Shown here: positions 1-4,214 of the stretch, one piece after another
Layout of the letters: every line of letters starts with the position of its first letter
Numbering within the stretch: the first letter of the stretch is position 1
Origin: DATJQA01 sp041169145
GTDB lineage: Bacteria > Patescibacteriota > Minisyncoccia > UBA6257 > 2-01-FULL-56-20
Assembly: GCA_041169145.1 (NCBI GenBank)
Contig: JBEEJO010000045.1
Span: 1-6,131, forward strand
Reading direction: 5' to 3'
Length of the DNA: 6,131 nt
The notes under the pieces: generated by a model
The model's input: the letters and a program-made list of their open reading frames with translations, nothing else
What the model was told of the DNA's origin: nothing
The model's database searches: none
Program-made: the position numbers and the translations under genes

Positions 1-955
1 CTATCTTCTCTTGGCCAAGTTCGTTATTGACCGCCATCACGCGCGTCCCCCGCTGGCCGACGAGCGCGCCGACCGGATCAACGCCGTCAACAAGCGACGT
101 GACGGCAAGCTTGGTCCGGCTTCCGGGCTCTCGAGCGATGAGTTTGATCTCTACGGCGCCATCGGCAACTTCCGGCACTTCCAACTCGAACAACTTCGCC
201 ACAAACTTCGGATGGGAGCGCGATAATATAATGCCGGGCAAGCGCGTATCCTCTTGCACCGCAAGCACGAGGAATCGCAGGCGTTCGCCGTTCCGATAAT
301 GCTCGCCGGGAACGGATTCGTTCGCGAACATCACGCCGATCGCGCGGCCGAGATCGATATATACATGCCCCCGTTCGAATCGCTGCACCAAGCCGCTCAC
401 GATGGTCCCTTCCTTGCCGCGCCATTCGGCGAGAATGGACTCGCGTTCCGACTCGCGAAGCTTTTGGAAAACAGCTTGCTTCGCCGTTTGTGCGGCAATG
501 CGTCCGAAATCCTCATGCAAGTCCAGCGGGAATGTCAGCTCCTCGCCAAGTTCGACGCCTTTCCGTATCTCCTTCGCGTCCTTCAAGAGAATGTGCCGCT
601 CGGAGTTGTAGCGCGGAAGTTTTGATTCCTCGTCCTCGCCGGCTTCTTCCCGTTCCCTAAAATCGCCGACGCGTTCGCGCCATTCTTTCTCTTCGATCTC
701 TTTTTCTTTATCCGCTTCGCCTTTCTCCACGATGCGGACGGTCGTTTCATCCACGACGGTTTTCACGCGCCAGAATTTCACTTCACCGGTTTTCATGTCC
801 ATCTTCGCCCGGACGATCTCTCCGCGCGTTCCGTATTCTTTTTTGTATGCCGCAGCAAGCGATGACTCTATCGCCTCAATGACCTTATCGGCATCAAGCC
901 CCTTCTCGTCCGCGACCTGTTTTATCGCCCGCGAAATATCTTTGATGTTTAACAT
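1..955 (-). CDS. nusA: Transcription termination/antitermination factor NusA (5' part, 3' end beyond window)
   Basis: NusA binds RNA polymerase and nascent RNA in the cytoplasm, modulating pausing, intrinsic termination and antitermination. Reading the minus strand from ATG 955-953 gives 318 residues without a stop, so the gene continues past base 1. Residues 1-77 (MLNIKDISRAIKQVADEKGL...) are the N-terminal polymerase-binding domain. Residues 78-118 are a highly charged Glu/Lys/Arg insert absent from E. coli-type NusA. Residues 148-165 contain DFGRIAAQTAKQ, the classic linker motif. The S1 domain lies at about 178-245 (GTIVSGLVQRFERGHVYIDL). The first KH domain follows, with IAREPGSRTKLAV and DPVGALVGQRGTRVMAVNNE near the cut end. 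No Shine-Dalgarno sequence precedes the ATG, which instead directly follows a hairpin/U-run. It has its own strong promoter downstream of yraN. The identification is firm; only the missing C-terminus (KH2 and any tail) is unknown. Confidence 0.97.
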   Translation of the reverse strand, partial: MLNIKDISRAIKQVADEKGLDADKVIEAIESSLAAAYKKEYGTRGEIVRAKMDMKTGEVKFWRVKTVVDETTVRIVEKGEADKEKEIEEKEWRERVGDFREREEAGEDEESKLPRYNSERHILLKDAKEIRKGVELGEELTFPLDLHEDFGRIAAQTAKQAVFQKLRESERESILAEWRGKEGTIVSGLVQRFERGHVYIDLGRAIGVMFANESVPGEHYRNGERLRFLVLAVQEDTRLPGIILSRSHPKFVAKLFELEVPEVADGAVEIKLIAREPGSRTKLAVTSLVDGVDPVGALVGQRGTRVMAVNNELGQEKI

Positions 956-964
956 ATTGATTTT

Positions 965-993
965 AAAAAAGGGCCGCTTTACAAGCGGACCTT
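965..993 (-). terminator. Intrinsic terminator-like hairpin in the nusA leader (probable attenuator)
   Basis: Read on the minus strand, CCGCTT (988-983) pairs with AAGCGG (979-974) around a 3-nt loop GTA. After one T/C mismatch, GG pairs with CC and AA with UU. Six Ts (970-965) follow. The U-run ends only 9 nt before the nusA ATG, and the promoter at 1038-1009 lies upstream, so the hairpin is inside the nusA 5' leader. It could also end yraN transcripts. Since NusA itself stimulates intrinsic termination, negative feedback on nusA is the natural inference. The structure is seen; the regulation is inferred. Confidence 0.72.
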
Positions 994-1008
994 CATCCAG
1001 ACGCTTCT

Positions 1009-1038
1009 ATTATAGTGCGTATTTTGGCCGAATGTCAA
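1009..1038 (-). promoter_or_regulatory. Sigma70-type promoter for nusA
   Basis: On the minus strand TTGACA (1038-1033) and TATAAT (1014-1009), both perfect consensus, are separated by 18 bp. The -35 element begins 9 nt past the yraN stop codon. Predicted transcription start is near 1002, giving a leader of about 47 nt that contains the hairpin at 993-969. This is the strongest promoter match in the window. Confidence 0.82.
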
Positions 1039-1047
1039 GACGCACCG

Positions 1048-1410
1048 TTACACATTCTCATAATGCCGGACGGTTGGCGGATCCGTCAGTACGATGGCAA
1101 CGGCATCTATCTGCCAGCCACGCTCTTCGTGCACAAGCTCCGGATTGGCGTTCGCGAAGAGGCCGGCTACGCGGCGCATCTTTGTGAGCTTCGCCGAACT
1201 TATCTCGTCCTCAGGACTCAACCGCCCCGCGGATTCATCGGCTAGGGTTTTTACCTCCACGAACACGAGCTCTCCGGCCGGAGCTCGGGCGATGATGTCT
1301 ATCTCCCCGCCGGGCATTTTCTTGTTGCGCTCGAGAATAATATAGCCATTCTTCTTGAGAAAACCCGCCGCAAGCTCTTCGCCAATTTCACCAACCTTGT
1401 CGTTACTCAT
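1048..1410 (-). CDS. yraN: YraN / UPF0102 family nuclease-fold protein
   Basis: This is a 120-residue cytoplasmic protein of the UPF0102 family, which has the restriction-endonuclease-like (PD-(D/E)XK) fold; its cellular role is not well defined. The family signature is clear. GEIGEELAAGFLKKNGYIIL (7-26) is the N-terminal helix region with a conserved Glu. GGEIDIIA (34-41) carries the putative metal-binding Asp38, and VFVEVKT (49-55) supplies Glu52 and Lys54. A helical stretch (72-86) precedes the final core strand WQIDAVAIV (99-107). Length is normal for the family. ATG 1410-1408 is the start that preserves the N-terminal motif, and no good Shine-Dalgarno sequence is visible. nusA follows on the same strand but has its own promoter starting just after this gene's TAA (1050-1048). 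The function as a nuclease is a family-level inference. Confidence 0.93.
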   Translation of the reverse strand: MSNDKVGEIGEELAAGFLKKNGYIILERNKKMPGGEIDIIARAPAGELVFVEVKTLADESAGRLSPEDEISSAKLTKMRRVAGLFANANPELVHEERGWQIDAVAIVLTDPPTVRHYENV

Positions 1411-1423
1411 AGAATATGGCTAC

Positions 1424-1451
1424 TTTATACAACACAAATTCTGATAAACAA
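1424..1451 (-). promoter_or_regulatory. Possible promoter for yraN overlapping a palindrome
   Basis: On the minus strand TTGTTT (1451-1446) and TATAAA (1429-1424) are spaced 16 bp apart, predicting a start near 1417, only about 7 nt before the yraN ATG (near-leaderless mRNA). The -35 element lies inside the 22-bp palindrome at 1442-1463, so a protein bound there would block this promoter. The -10 match is good, the -35 match weak. Confidence 0.38.
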
Positions 1452-1463
1452 AATTGTTTATCA
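1442..1463. repeat. 22-bp perfect palindrome with TGTTTATC half-sites
   Basis: TGATAAACAA (1442-1451) and its exact complement TTGTTTATCA (1454-1463) flank 2 bp. The 9-bp half-sites thus point outwards with a 4-bp gap, the same geometry as the copy at 1861-1882. It lies 32-53 nt upstream of the yraN start and overlaps the proposed -35 element. A protein-binding site is likely. Confidence 0.7.
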
Positions 1464-1473
1464 ACTTTCTGTG

Positions 1474-1489
1474 TGTAAATCGATAAACA
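1474..1489. repeat. 16-bp palindromic repeat copy, TGTAAATCGATAAACA
   Basis: This copy matches the apparent full palindrome TGTTTATCGATAAACA at 14 of 16 positions. It is the exact reverse complement of the copy at 1792-1807, 300 bp away. The TCGATAA core is immediately repeated at 1490-1496, so partial half-sites are stacked here. Confidence 0.6.
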
Positions 1490-1660
1490 TCGATAATAAA
1501 CCATTTATCTATATAGAAAAATTAATGAAATGCAGAACTTAGAAAGTTCCAGGGATCCATTGAACATATATCGCATCGCAGAAAACATGATGATTTTGAG
1601 AAACAAAAACCACCTCCTTGATCCGGACAAGTAATACATCTGACATTAAAATGTTTCATG

Positions 1661-1676
1661 TGTTTGTCGATAAACA
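1661..1676. repeat. 16-bp palindromic repeat copy, TGTTTGTCGATAAACA
   Basis: This is a near-perfect palindrome with one mismatched pair. It is directly preceded by TGTTTCATG (1652-1660), a further half-site resembling half of the classical ParB site parS (TGTTTCACGTGAAACA). Confidence 0.65.
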
Positions 1677-1791
1677 TAAGCAAAAGTACTCGAGCACAAA
1701 CACTTGTAAGAAGAAGAGTTTTAAGAATGGATGTTGGAGTTGTGCAAAAAACCATATAAGTATTCTTGCAATATGACACCCTATTTATGCC

Positions 1792-1807
1792 TGTTTATCG
1801 ATTTACA
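1792..1807. repeat. 16-bp palindromic repeat copy, TGTTTATCGATTTACA
   Basis: It is the exact inverse of the copy at 1474-1489 and carries the central TCGA shared by several copies. It differs from a perfect palindrome at two positions in the right arm. Confidence 0.6.
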
Positions 1808-1826
1808 AAGGCGGCAAAAACAGCAT

Positions 1827-1842
1827 TGTTTGTCGCGAAACA
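1827..1842. repeat. 16-bp palindromic repeat copy, TGTTTGTCGCGAAACA, abutting a DnaA box
   Basis: TGTTT and AAACA flank a GTCGCG centre. The outer five bases on each side are identical to parS while the centre differs. It ends 2 nt before the DnaA box at 1845-1853. Confidence 0.65.
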
Positions 1843-1844
1843 TT

Positions 1845-1853
1845 TTATCCACA
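1845..1853 (+). promoter_or_regulatory. Consensus DnaA box TTATCCACA
   Basis: This is an exact match to the high-affinity DnaA box. Weaker 7-of-9 matches occur at 1458-1466 (TTATCAACT) and, inverted, at 1978-1986 (TGTGGATTG). The decamer CATTTTATCC (1841-1850) recurs exactly at 2001-2010. A single 9-mer can arise by chance, so function rests on the surrounding repeats and AT-richness. Confidence 0.45.
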
Positions 1854-1860
1854 GATATCC

Positions 1861-1882
1861 TGACAAACATTTTTGTTTATCG
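1861..1882. repeat. 22-bp inverted half-site pair, second copy of the 1442-1463 geometry
   Basis: TGACAAACA (1861-1869) and TGTTTATCG (1874-1882) are separated by TTTT, the same 9-4-9 arrangement as at 1442-1463, with two imperfect arm pairs. A further TGTAAAACA lies at 1886-1894. Confidence 0.6.
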
Positions 1883-1916
1883 CATTGTAAAACATACATC
1901 CGGCAAAAAAGTGAGG

Positions 1917-1967
1917 AATTGCCGCATTAATTCGGCAATTGCCTGATAAACAATTGCCGAATTGCCG
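1917..1967. repeat. AATTGCCG repeat cluster with a 13-bp-arm hairpin
   Basis: AATTGCCG occurs at 1917-1924, 1952-1959 and in tandem at 1960-1967; its complement CGGCAATT is at 1933-1940. AATTCGGCAATTG (1929-1941) and its exact complement (1951-1963) flank a 9-nt loop that itself contains the TGATAAA of a half-site (TGATAAACA, 1944-1952). The first and second copies can form an alternative, mutually exclusive hairpin. No U-run follows on either strand, so it is not a standard terminator. Confidence 0.75.
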
Positions 1968-2082
1968 GTCTCAAAACTGTGGATTGGATGGGTATTAGAC
2001 CATTTTATCCGACATAAATCCTTGATATTTTGCGACATATTTCATCATTAGGCGCATTGCCGGACGAACTATGGTTACCAAG

Positions 2083-2103
2083 TGTTTGTCGTGATGTTTA
2101 ATC
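2083..2103. repeat. Rightmost half-site pair, direct orientation
   Basis: TGTTTGTCG (2083-2091) is followed by TGTTTAATC (2095-2103) in direct rather than inverted orientation. This is the copy nearest the DksA-like gene, about 90 nt upstream of its proposed -35 element. Confidence 0.4.
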
Positions 2104-2171
2104 AGATGCACGCCGTCCGACGGCAGCAAAGAAGGTTGGGATGTGCCAGCCGGCGGTCAGATACAAAAACA

Positions 2172-2199
2172 TTGACGCGCGCGGGTATGTGGGTACACT
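2172..2199 (+). promoter_or_regulatory. Probable promoter giving a leaderless dksA-like mRNA
   Basis: TTGACG (2172-2177) and TACACT (2194-2199) are 16 bp apart. The -10 element ends 6 nt before the ATG at 2206, so the predicted transcription start is at or within a base of the start codon. No Shine-Dalgarno sequence is needed or visible. The -35 element matches 5 of 6 consensus bases and the -10 element 4 of 6. Confidence 0.5.
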
Positions 2200-2205
2200 T
2201 GAAGA

Positions 2206-2496
2206 ATGATTTCACCAGAAAAACTAGCACACTACCGTAGGGCGATGGAGAAAGAGCGGGAACGTTTGCTCACCGATCTGAAGAAAGCGGAAACGCCGGA
2301 GGATTTCGGCGACGATGTCGACGATATCGATTCCATTGAAGCGGAGGAGGCAACGGACCTCGGGAATAAATTAGCTGTTGGTCAAGCGCTCCGGGACCGT
2401 ATCGCGGAGATCGATGAAGCGCTTATGAAGATCGGGAAGGGTGAACAACTGACCGAAGCGTATCTCGATAAAGTGTCCGGCATCCGCGCTGTGTAG
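2206..2496 (+). CDS. TraR/DksA-like coiled-coil protein lacking the zinc finger
   Basis: DksA/TraR proteins enter the RNA polymerase secondary channel through a coiled coil with acidic tip residues and tune initiation, often with ppGpp. This 96-residue protein has an N-terminal helix (4-29), an acidic loop DFGDDVDDID (33-42) at the tip position, and a return helix AEEATDLGNKLAVGQALRDR (46-65) ending ALMKIGKGE (72-80). That ending is where relatives continue into a Cys4 zinc finger (YGxCExCG...). Here the chain ends QLTEAYLDKVSGIRAV with no cysteine at all. No frame of the following DNA encodes a zinc finger, so a single frameshift does not explain the loss. ATG 2206 fits the leaderless promoter. 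comM follows after 17 nt, probably in the same operon. Family membership is inferred from the helical pattern; RNA polymerase binding remains a hypothesis. Confidence 0.78.
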   Translation: MISPEKLAHYRRAMEKERERLLTDLKKAETPEDFGDDVDDIDSIEAEEATDLGNKLAVGQALRDRIAEIDEALMKIGKGEQLTEAYLDKVSGIRAV

Positions 2497-2513
2497 GGGA
2501 GCGCTTTTTCGAC

Positions 2514-4040
2514 TTGCTCAAAAATCTTGCAAAAGTACATTCTGCAGAACTCGAAGGGGTTCGCGCGCGCCTCATAGAAGTTGAAGTGGACCTGAACGTC
2601 GGACTTCACGCGTTCAACATTGTCGGTCTCGCCGACAAGGCATTGAATGAAGCGAAAGAGCGTGTGAATTCCGCGCTCAAGAATTCCGGCACGAAGCCGC
2701 CGAATCGCGAGAACCGGAAGATCACCGTGAATCTCGCGCCGGCCGACGTGAAAAAAGCGGGTTCGCACTACGACCTTGCTATCGCCATCGGCTATCTTCT
2801 CGCGACAAAACAGATCGCGCCATTCGATACGCGTGACAAGATATTCTTAGGCGAGTTGGCCTTGGATGGCCGACTCCGGCCCATCGCCGGCGCACTGAAT
2901 ATGGCTGAACTCGCCGCAGAGAAAGGATTCTCATATGTGTATCTTCCGAAACAGAACGCGAACGAAGCCGCGGCAATTCGCGGCGTAACGGTCATCCCAT
3001 TGGAAAGCCTGGAAGAGGCCATGGAATCGCTTGAGGGGAAGCGCGCGATCGCGCCGGCCGAGTTCCATGAATCGGAAACAGCCACGCACGACGCGCCGGA
3101 TCTTTCGGAGATCCGCGGACAGGAGAACGCGAAACGCGCACTTACTATCGCTGCGGCCGGCGGACACAACCTTCTTATGATCGGTCCTCCCGGGGTGGGG
3201 AAATCACTTCTCGCGCAAGCTCTCACGGGCATCATGCCGGATCTCACAACGGCGGAAGCCATTGAAGTAACGAAAGTGTGGAGCGCAGCGGGCTTGGGCC
3301 CGGACGGGCTTGTTCGTCACCGACCATTCCGCTCACCGCACCACACAGCATCCATCGTCTCCATCATCGGTGGCGGCACAAACCCAAAACCCGGGGAGAT
3401 CAGCCTGGCGCATCGCGGCGTTCTATTTCTCGACGAACTGCCGGAGTTCCCGAAGAATATTCTTGAATCGCTTCGTCAGCCGCTTGAAGCGGGTGTCGTG
3501 CATATTGCCCGCGCCCGAGGGACGCTGGCGTTCCCCGCGAAGTTTTCGCTCGTTTCCGCAATGAACCCGTGCCCCTGCGGCTACTATGGCGACCCGGAGA
3601 AAGAGTGCCGGTGCGGTGCATATGAGGTCATCCGTTATCAGAAGAAAGTGTCCGGCCCGCTCTTGGACCGCATTGACCTTCAGATACGCGTACCGCGCGT
3701 GAATATGGATGAACTGCGTGCGAAAAAACCGTCCGGCCAGACGAGCGCGGACGTGAAGAAGGAGATTTCCCGCGTGCGGAATGTGCAGGCGGAACGATTT
3801 GCGAAAACCGCCATTATCACCAATTCGGAAATGAGCTCGAAACAAGCAGAGCAATTCGCAACATTGGACCATAATGCGGAATCATTCCTCAAGACCCTAG
3901 ATAAAGCCCGTCTTTCGCCCCGGGGCTACTACCGCTTATTGAAAACCGCACGCACCATCGCCGATCTCGCGCGCGAAGAGCGCGTGCGCGCGGAACATTT
4001 AGCCGAAGCCTTTAGTTACCGCTTACGAGAAGAAGTTTAA
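2514..4040 (+). CDS. comM: ComM / YifB family AAA+ ATPase (Mg-chelatase-like), branch-migration helicase
   Basis: ComM is a cytoplasmic hexameric AAA+ helicase that promotes branch migration when single-stranded DNA is integrated during natural transformation. The 508 residues match the usual family length. The N-terminal Lon-protease-like (ChlI) domain spans about 4-180, with HAFNIVGLADKALNEAKERV (32-51) and ITVNLAPADVKKAG (70-83). The AAA+ core has Walker A GPPGVGKS (224-231), Walker B GVLFLDELPEF (302-312) and the family motif PFRSPHHTAS (271-280). NPCPCGYYGD...CRCG (351-368) holds four cysteines, probably a small metal site. GPLLDRIDLQ (381-390) follows, and the C-terminal helical domain has LSPRGYYRLLKTARTIADL (467-485). 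The start is TTG: no in-frame ATG or GTG fits, and LAKVHSAEL is the conserved N-terminus. AGGGGAG lies 12 nt upstream, a poorly spaced ribosome site. Every catalytic motif is intact. Confidence 0.96.
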   Translation: MLKNLAKVHSAELEGVRARLIEVEVDLNVGLHAFNIVGLADKALNEAKERVNSALKNSGTKPPNRENRKITVNLAPADVKKAGSHYDLAIAIGYLLATKQIAPFDTRDKIFLGELALDGRLRPIAGALNMAELAAEKGFSYVYLPKQNANEAAAIRGVTVIPLESLEEAMESLEGKRAIAPAEFHESETATHDAPDLSEIRGQENAKRALTIAAAGGHNLLMIGPPGVGKSLLAQALTGIMPDLTTAEAIEVTKVWSAAGLGPDGLVRHRPFRSPHHTASIVSIIGGGTNPKPGEISLAHRGVLFLDELPEFPKNILESLRQPLEAGVVHIARARGTLAFPAKFSLVSAMNPCPCGYYGDPEKECRCGAYEVIRYQKKVSGPLLDRIDLQIRVPRVNMDELRAKKPSGQTSADVKKEISRVRNVQAERFAKTAIITNSEMSSKQAEQFATLDHNAESFLKTLDKARLSPRGYYRLLKTARTIADLAREERVRAEHLAEAFSYRLREEV

Positions 4041-4047
4041 GGCGTTC

Positions 4048-4073
4048 AGCCCCGACATCAGAGAGTCGGGGCT
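4048..4073. terminator. GC-rich hairpin 7 nt after the comM stop, without U-run
   Basis: AGCCCCGAC (4048-4056) pairs perfectly with GTCGGGGCT (4065-4073) around an 8-nt loop. No T-run follows on either strand, so it may be a 3'-end stabilising or Rho-type structure, or a dispersed intergenic hairpin, rather than a classical terminator. The right arm can alternatively pair GTCGG (4065-4069) with CCGAC (4074-4078), and CTCCGAC is repeated at 4072-4078 and 4081-4087. Confidence 0.5.
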
Positions 4074-4127
4074 CCGACTCCTCCGACGATGAGGGCGCCG
4101 GAGCTATCGGCTGAGGGAGGAGATATA

Positions 4128-4193
4128 ATGTCTACCTCAAATACTTTTCAATATTCGCCTGGTGCTGCGCATGTGTCATGGCGCAGTGGATAG
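4128..4193 (+). CDS. Possible 21-residue small ORF with a strong Shine-Dalgarno site
   Basis: AGGGAGGAG (4114-4122), the best ribosome-binding sequence on the plus strand of this window, stands 5 nt before ATG 4128, and the frame ends at TAG 4191-4193. The peptide begins MSTSNTFQYSPG and ends WRSG. It is not recognised as any known small protein. Residues 5-11 (NTFQYSP) resemble the last residues of the convergent gene (KTFKYSP), with mainly synonymous differences at the DNA level, so the stretch may be a fragment of a related gene rather than a functional peptide. A 9-bp hairpin lies inside it. No good -35 element precedes it, although TATAAT at 4124-4129 overlaps its start codon. Confidence 0.2.
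   Translation: MSTSNTFQYSPGAAHVSWRSG
4165..4186. repeat. Inverted repeat in the convergent spacer
   Basis: CTGCGC (4165-4170) pairs with GCGCAG (4181-4186). ATG/CAT continues the stem past a one-base bulge, leaving a 3-nt loop TGT. It is located between the two convergent genes. No U-run follows on either strand, so a terminator role is unproven. Confidence 0.4.
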
Positions 4194-4214
4194 TCGACGC
4201 GTCGCAATCGTTTT

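Larger units (their letters stand above)
1411..2205. other. 795-bp divergent intergenic region rich in palindromic repeats
   Basis: No convincing protein-coding gene is present between the divergent starts of yraN and the DksA-like gene. The left two thirds (about 1411-1910) is strikingly AT-rich compared with the flanking genes. It holds at least ten copies of the half-site TGTTTATC/TGTTTGTC or its complement, an exact DnaA box, and from 1917 a cluster of AATTGCCG repeats. Two short-peptide reading frames crossing it (1779-1522 minus, 1731-1946 plus) run through the repeats, resemble no known family and are disregarded. Possible roles are a bidirectional regulatory region, a replication origin or a partition site; the sequence alone does not decide. 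Confidence 0.75.

Noticed and set aside
254..625. 123-codon plus-strand frame opposite nusA
   Set aside because: It is a shadow of the firmly identified NusA frame on the other strand.
732..1187. 151-codon plus-strand frame spanning the nusA/yraN junction
   Set aside because: It lies antisense to nusA, the nusA promoter and yraN, all of which are well supported; its composition is low-complexity Ser/Arg.
1522..1779. 85-codon minus-strand reading frame in the intergenic region
   Set aside because: It runs through the palindromic repeats, resembles no family, has no ribosome-binding site at its ATG, and its Cys/Phe-rich composition is typical of non-coding AT-rich DNA.
1731..1946. 71-codon plus-strand reading frame in the intergenic region
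   Set aside because: It crosses three palindromes, the DnaA box and part of the AATTGCCG cluster, so its sequence is set by repeats; no domain or start signal supports it.
1411..2205. CRISPR array as an explanation for the repeats
   Set aside because: Repeat units are 8-22 bp, irregularly spaced, in both orientations and palindromic, with no uniform spacers or cas genes.
1411..2205. Insertion sequence or MITE remnant
   Set aside because: There is no transposase fragment, no defined terminal inverted repeats with a target duplication, and repeats are spread evenly rather than at two ends.
2792..3262. 156-codon minus-strand frame inside comM
   Set aside because: It is antisense to an intact comM with all motifs conserved; an ordinary shadow frame in GC-rich coding DNA.
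4124..4129. TATAAT as a plus-strand promoter after comM
   Set aside because: The hexamer overlaps the small ORF's ATG and Shine-Dalgarno spacing, and no -35-like sequence lies 16-18 bp upstream.
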